This document shows positions 5,189 to 5,354 of a stretch of DNA of 5,354 bases, piece after piece. Location: NCBI GenBank assembly GCA_002701965.1, contig NZXM01000081.1:1-5354 (forward strand), written 5' to 3'. The stretch is from Methanobacteriota archaeon (GTDB taxonomy: Archaea > Thermoplasmatota > Poseidoniia > Poseidoniales > Thalassarchaeaceae). The notes beneath the pieces are model-generated. The model was not told the origin of the DNA. It worked only from the letters and a program-made list of their open reading frames with translations, and did not search any database. How positions within the stretch are numbered: position 1 is the stretch's first letter; each line of letters starts with the position of its first letter. Position numbers and translations under genes: made by a program.

Positions 5189-5354
5189 TCACCAAGTTTG
5201 GCTCTCGTCTTCCTTCTTTTCCTTCTTGTAATGTCGATAGCAGGGCTTGCAAATTGCCAACCGCCGCCCTTCGCCGACTAACTCATCTTCGTCCCAGACA
5301 TCAGCGAGGTTGTCAAAGGCAATACTTCGGCCCCCGTGGCTCTTGTCAGCCCAT
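5189..5354 (-). CDS. Unrecognised protein with a CxxC motif, C-terminal fragment
   Basis: The last 54 residues of a protein whose 5' part lies beyond the window (frame begins at 5353). The fragment has an acidic stretch around VWDEDELVGEG, then RRLAICKPCYRHYKK with a CxxC pair, and ends in a charged lysine/glutamate tail (KKEKKEDESQTW). The CxxC may be half of a zinc ribbon or treble-clef finger whose other pair would be upstream; a lone pair cannot be assigned. I do not recognise the family. Support that it is coding: the frame is open to the window edge, it uses the strand convergent to the hydrolase, its stop codon directly abuts the hydrolase stop, and the composition resembles small archaeal zinc-finger proteins. 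No start is visible in this window. Confidence 0.6.
   Translation of the reverse strand, partial: WADKSHGGRSIAFDNLADVWDEDELVGEGRRLAICKPCYRHYKKEKKEDESQTW
5208..5227 (+). terminator. Pyrimidine tract, possible terminator of the hydrolase gene
   Basis: Twenty consecutive pyrimidines, with a run of four T in the middle, begin about 20 bases after the hydrolase stop. U-rich tracts end archaeal transcripts, so this could terminate the hydrolase mRNA. On the other strand the same bases encode the lysine/glutamate tail of the convergent protein, which alone could explain the composition. Confidence 0.25.

Overview
The window looks like a piece of a mesophilic archaeal chromosome, most likely a marine euryarchaeon of the Poseidoniia (Marine Group II) type. 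Three things point to archaea: a complete ribosomal protein eL40 (L40e) gene, a family absent from bacteria; a pilin with the archaeal AVSPVI-type N-terminus; and promoters with TATA-like boxes about 25 bases before the start codons. The Marine Group assignment is an inference from moderate GC, compact layout and the combination of these genes with bacterial-type mismatch repair; it was not tested by any search.

Layout. (1) Plus strand, 1-2368: the 3' end of mutS followed one base later by a complete mutL, a mismatch-repair operon. MutL carries an intact endonuclease motif, so this is the nicking, MutH-independent type. (2) Minus strand, 4328 down to 2359: rpl40e, then a type IV pilin gene, then aroA (EPSP synthase family). 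rpl40e and the pilin gene each have their own TATA-like box, and a T tract follows rpl40e. aroA starts 43 bases after the pilin stop and has no visible promoter, so it may be co-transcribed with the pilin gene. (3) Plus strand, 4442-5188: a metallo-beta-lactamase-fold hydrolase diverging from rpl40e. The 113-base divergent intergenic region holds a shared TATA-like element and a perfect 18-bp palindrome. (4) Minus strand at the right edge: the C-terminal end of an unrecognised CxxC protein.

The window is densely packed: mutL and aroA overlap tail to tail by 10 bases, and the hydrolase and CxxC genes have directly abutting stop codons. No stretch over 300 bases lacks a gene. I see no tRNA, rRNA, CRISPR array, insertion sequence or attachment site.

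The best candidates for something unusual are at the residue level. The metallo-hydrolase has lost both histidines of its second metal site. The AroA protein keeps its core catalytic residues but changes several normally conserved substrate-binding ones. The MutS tail has a bacterial clamp-binding motif that could double as an archaeal PCNA-binding motif. I do not see a clearly new multi-gene system.
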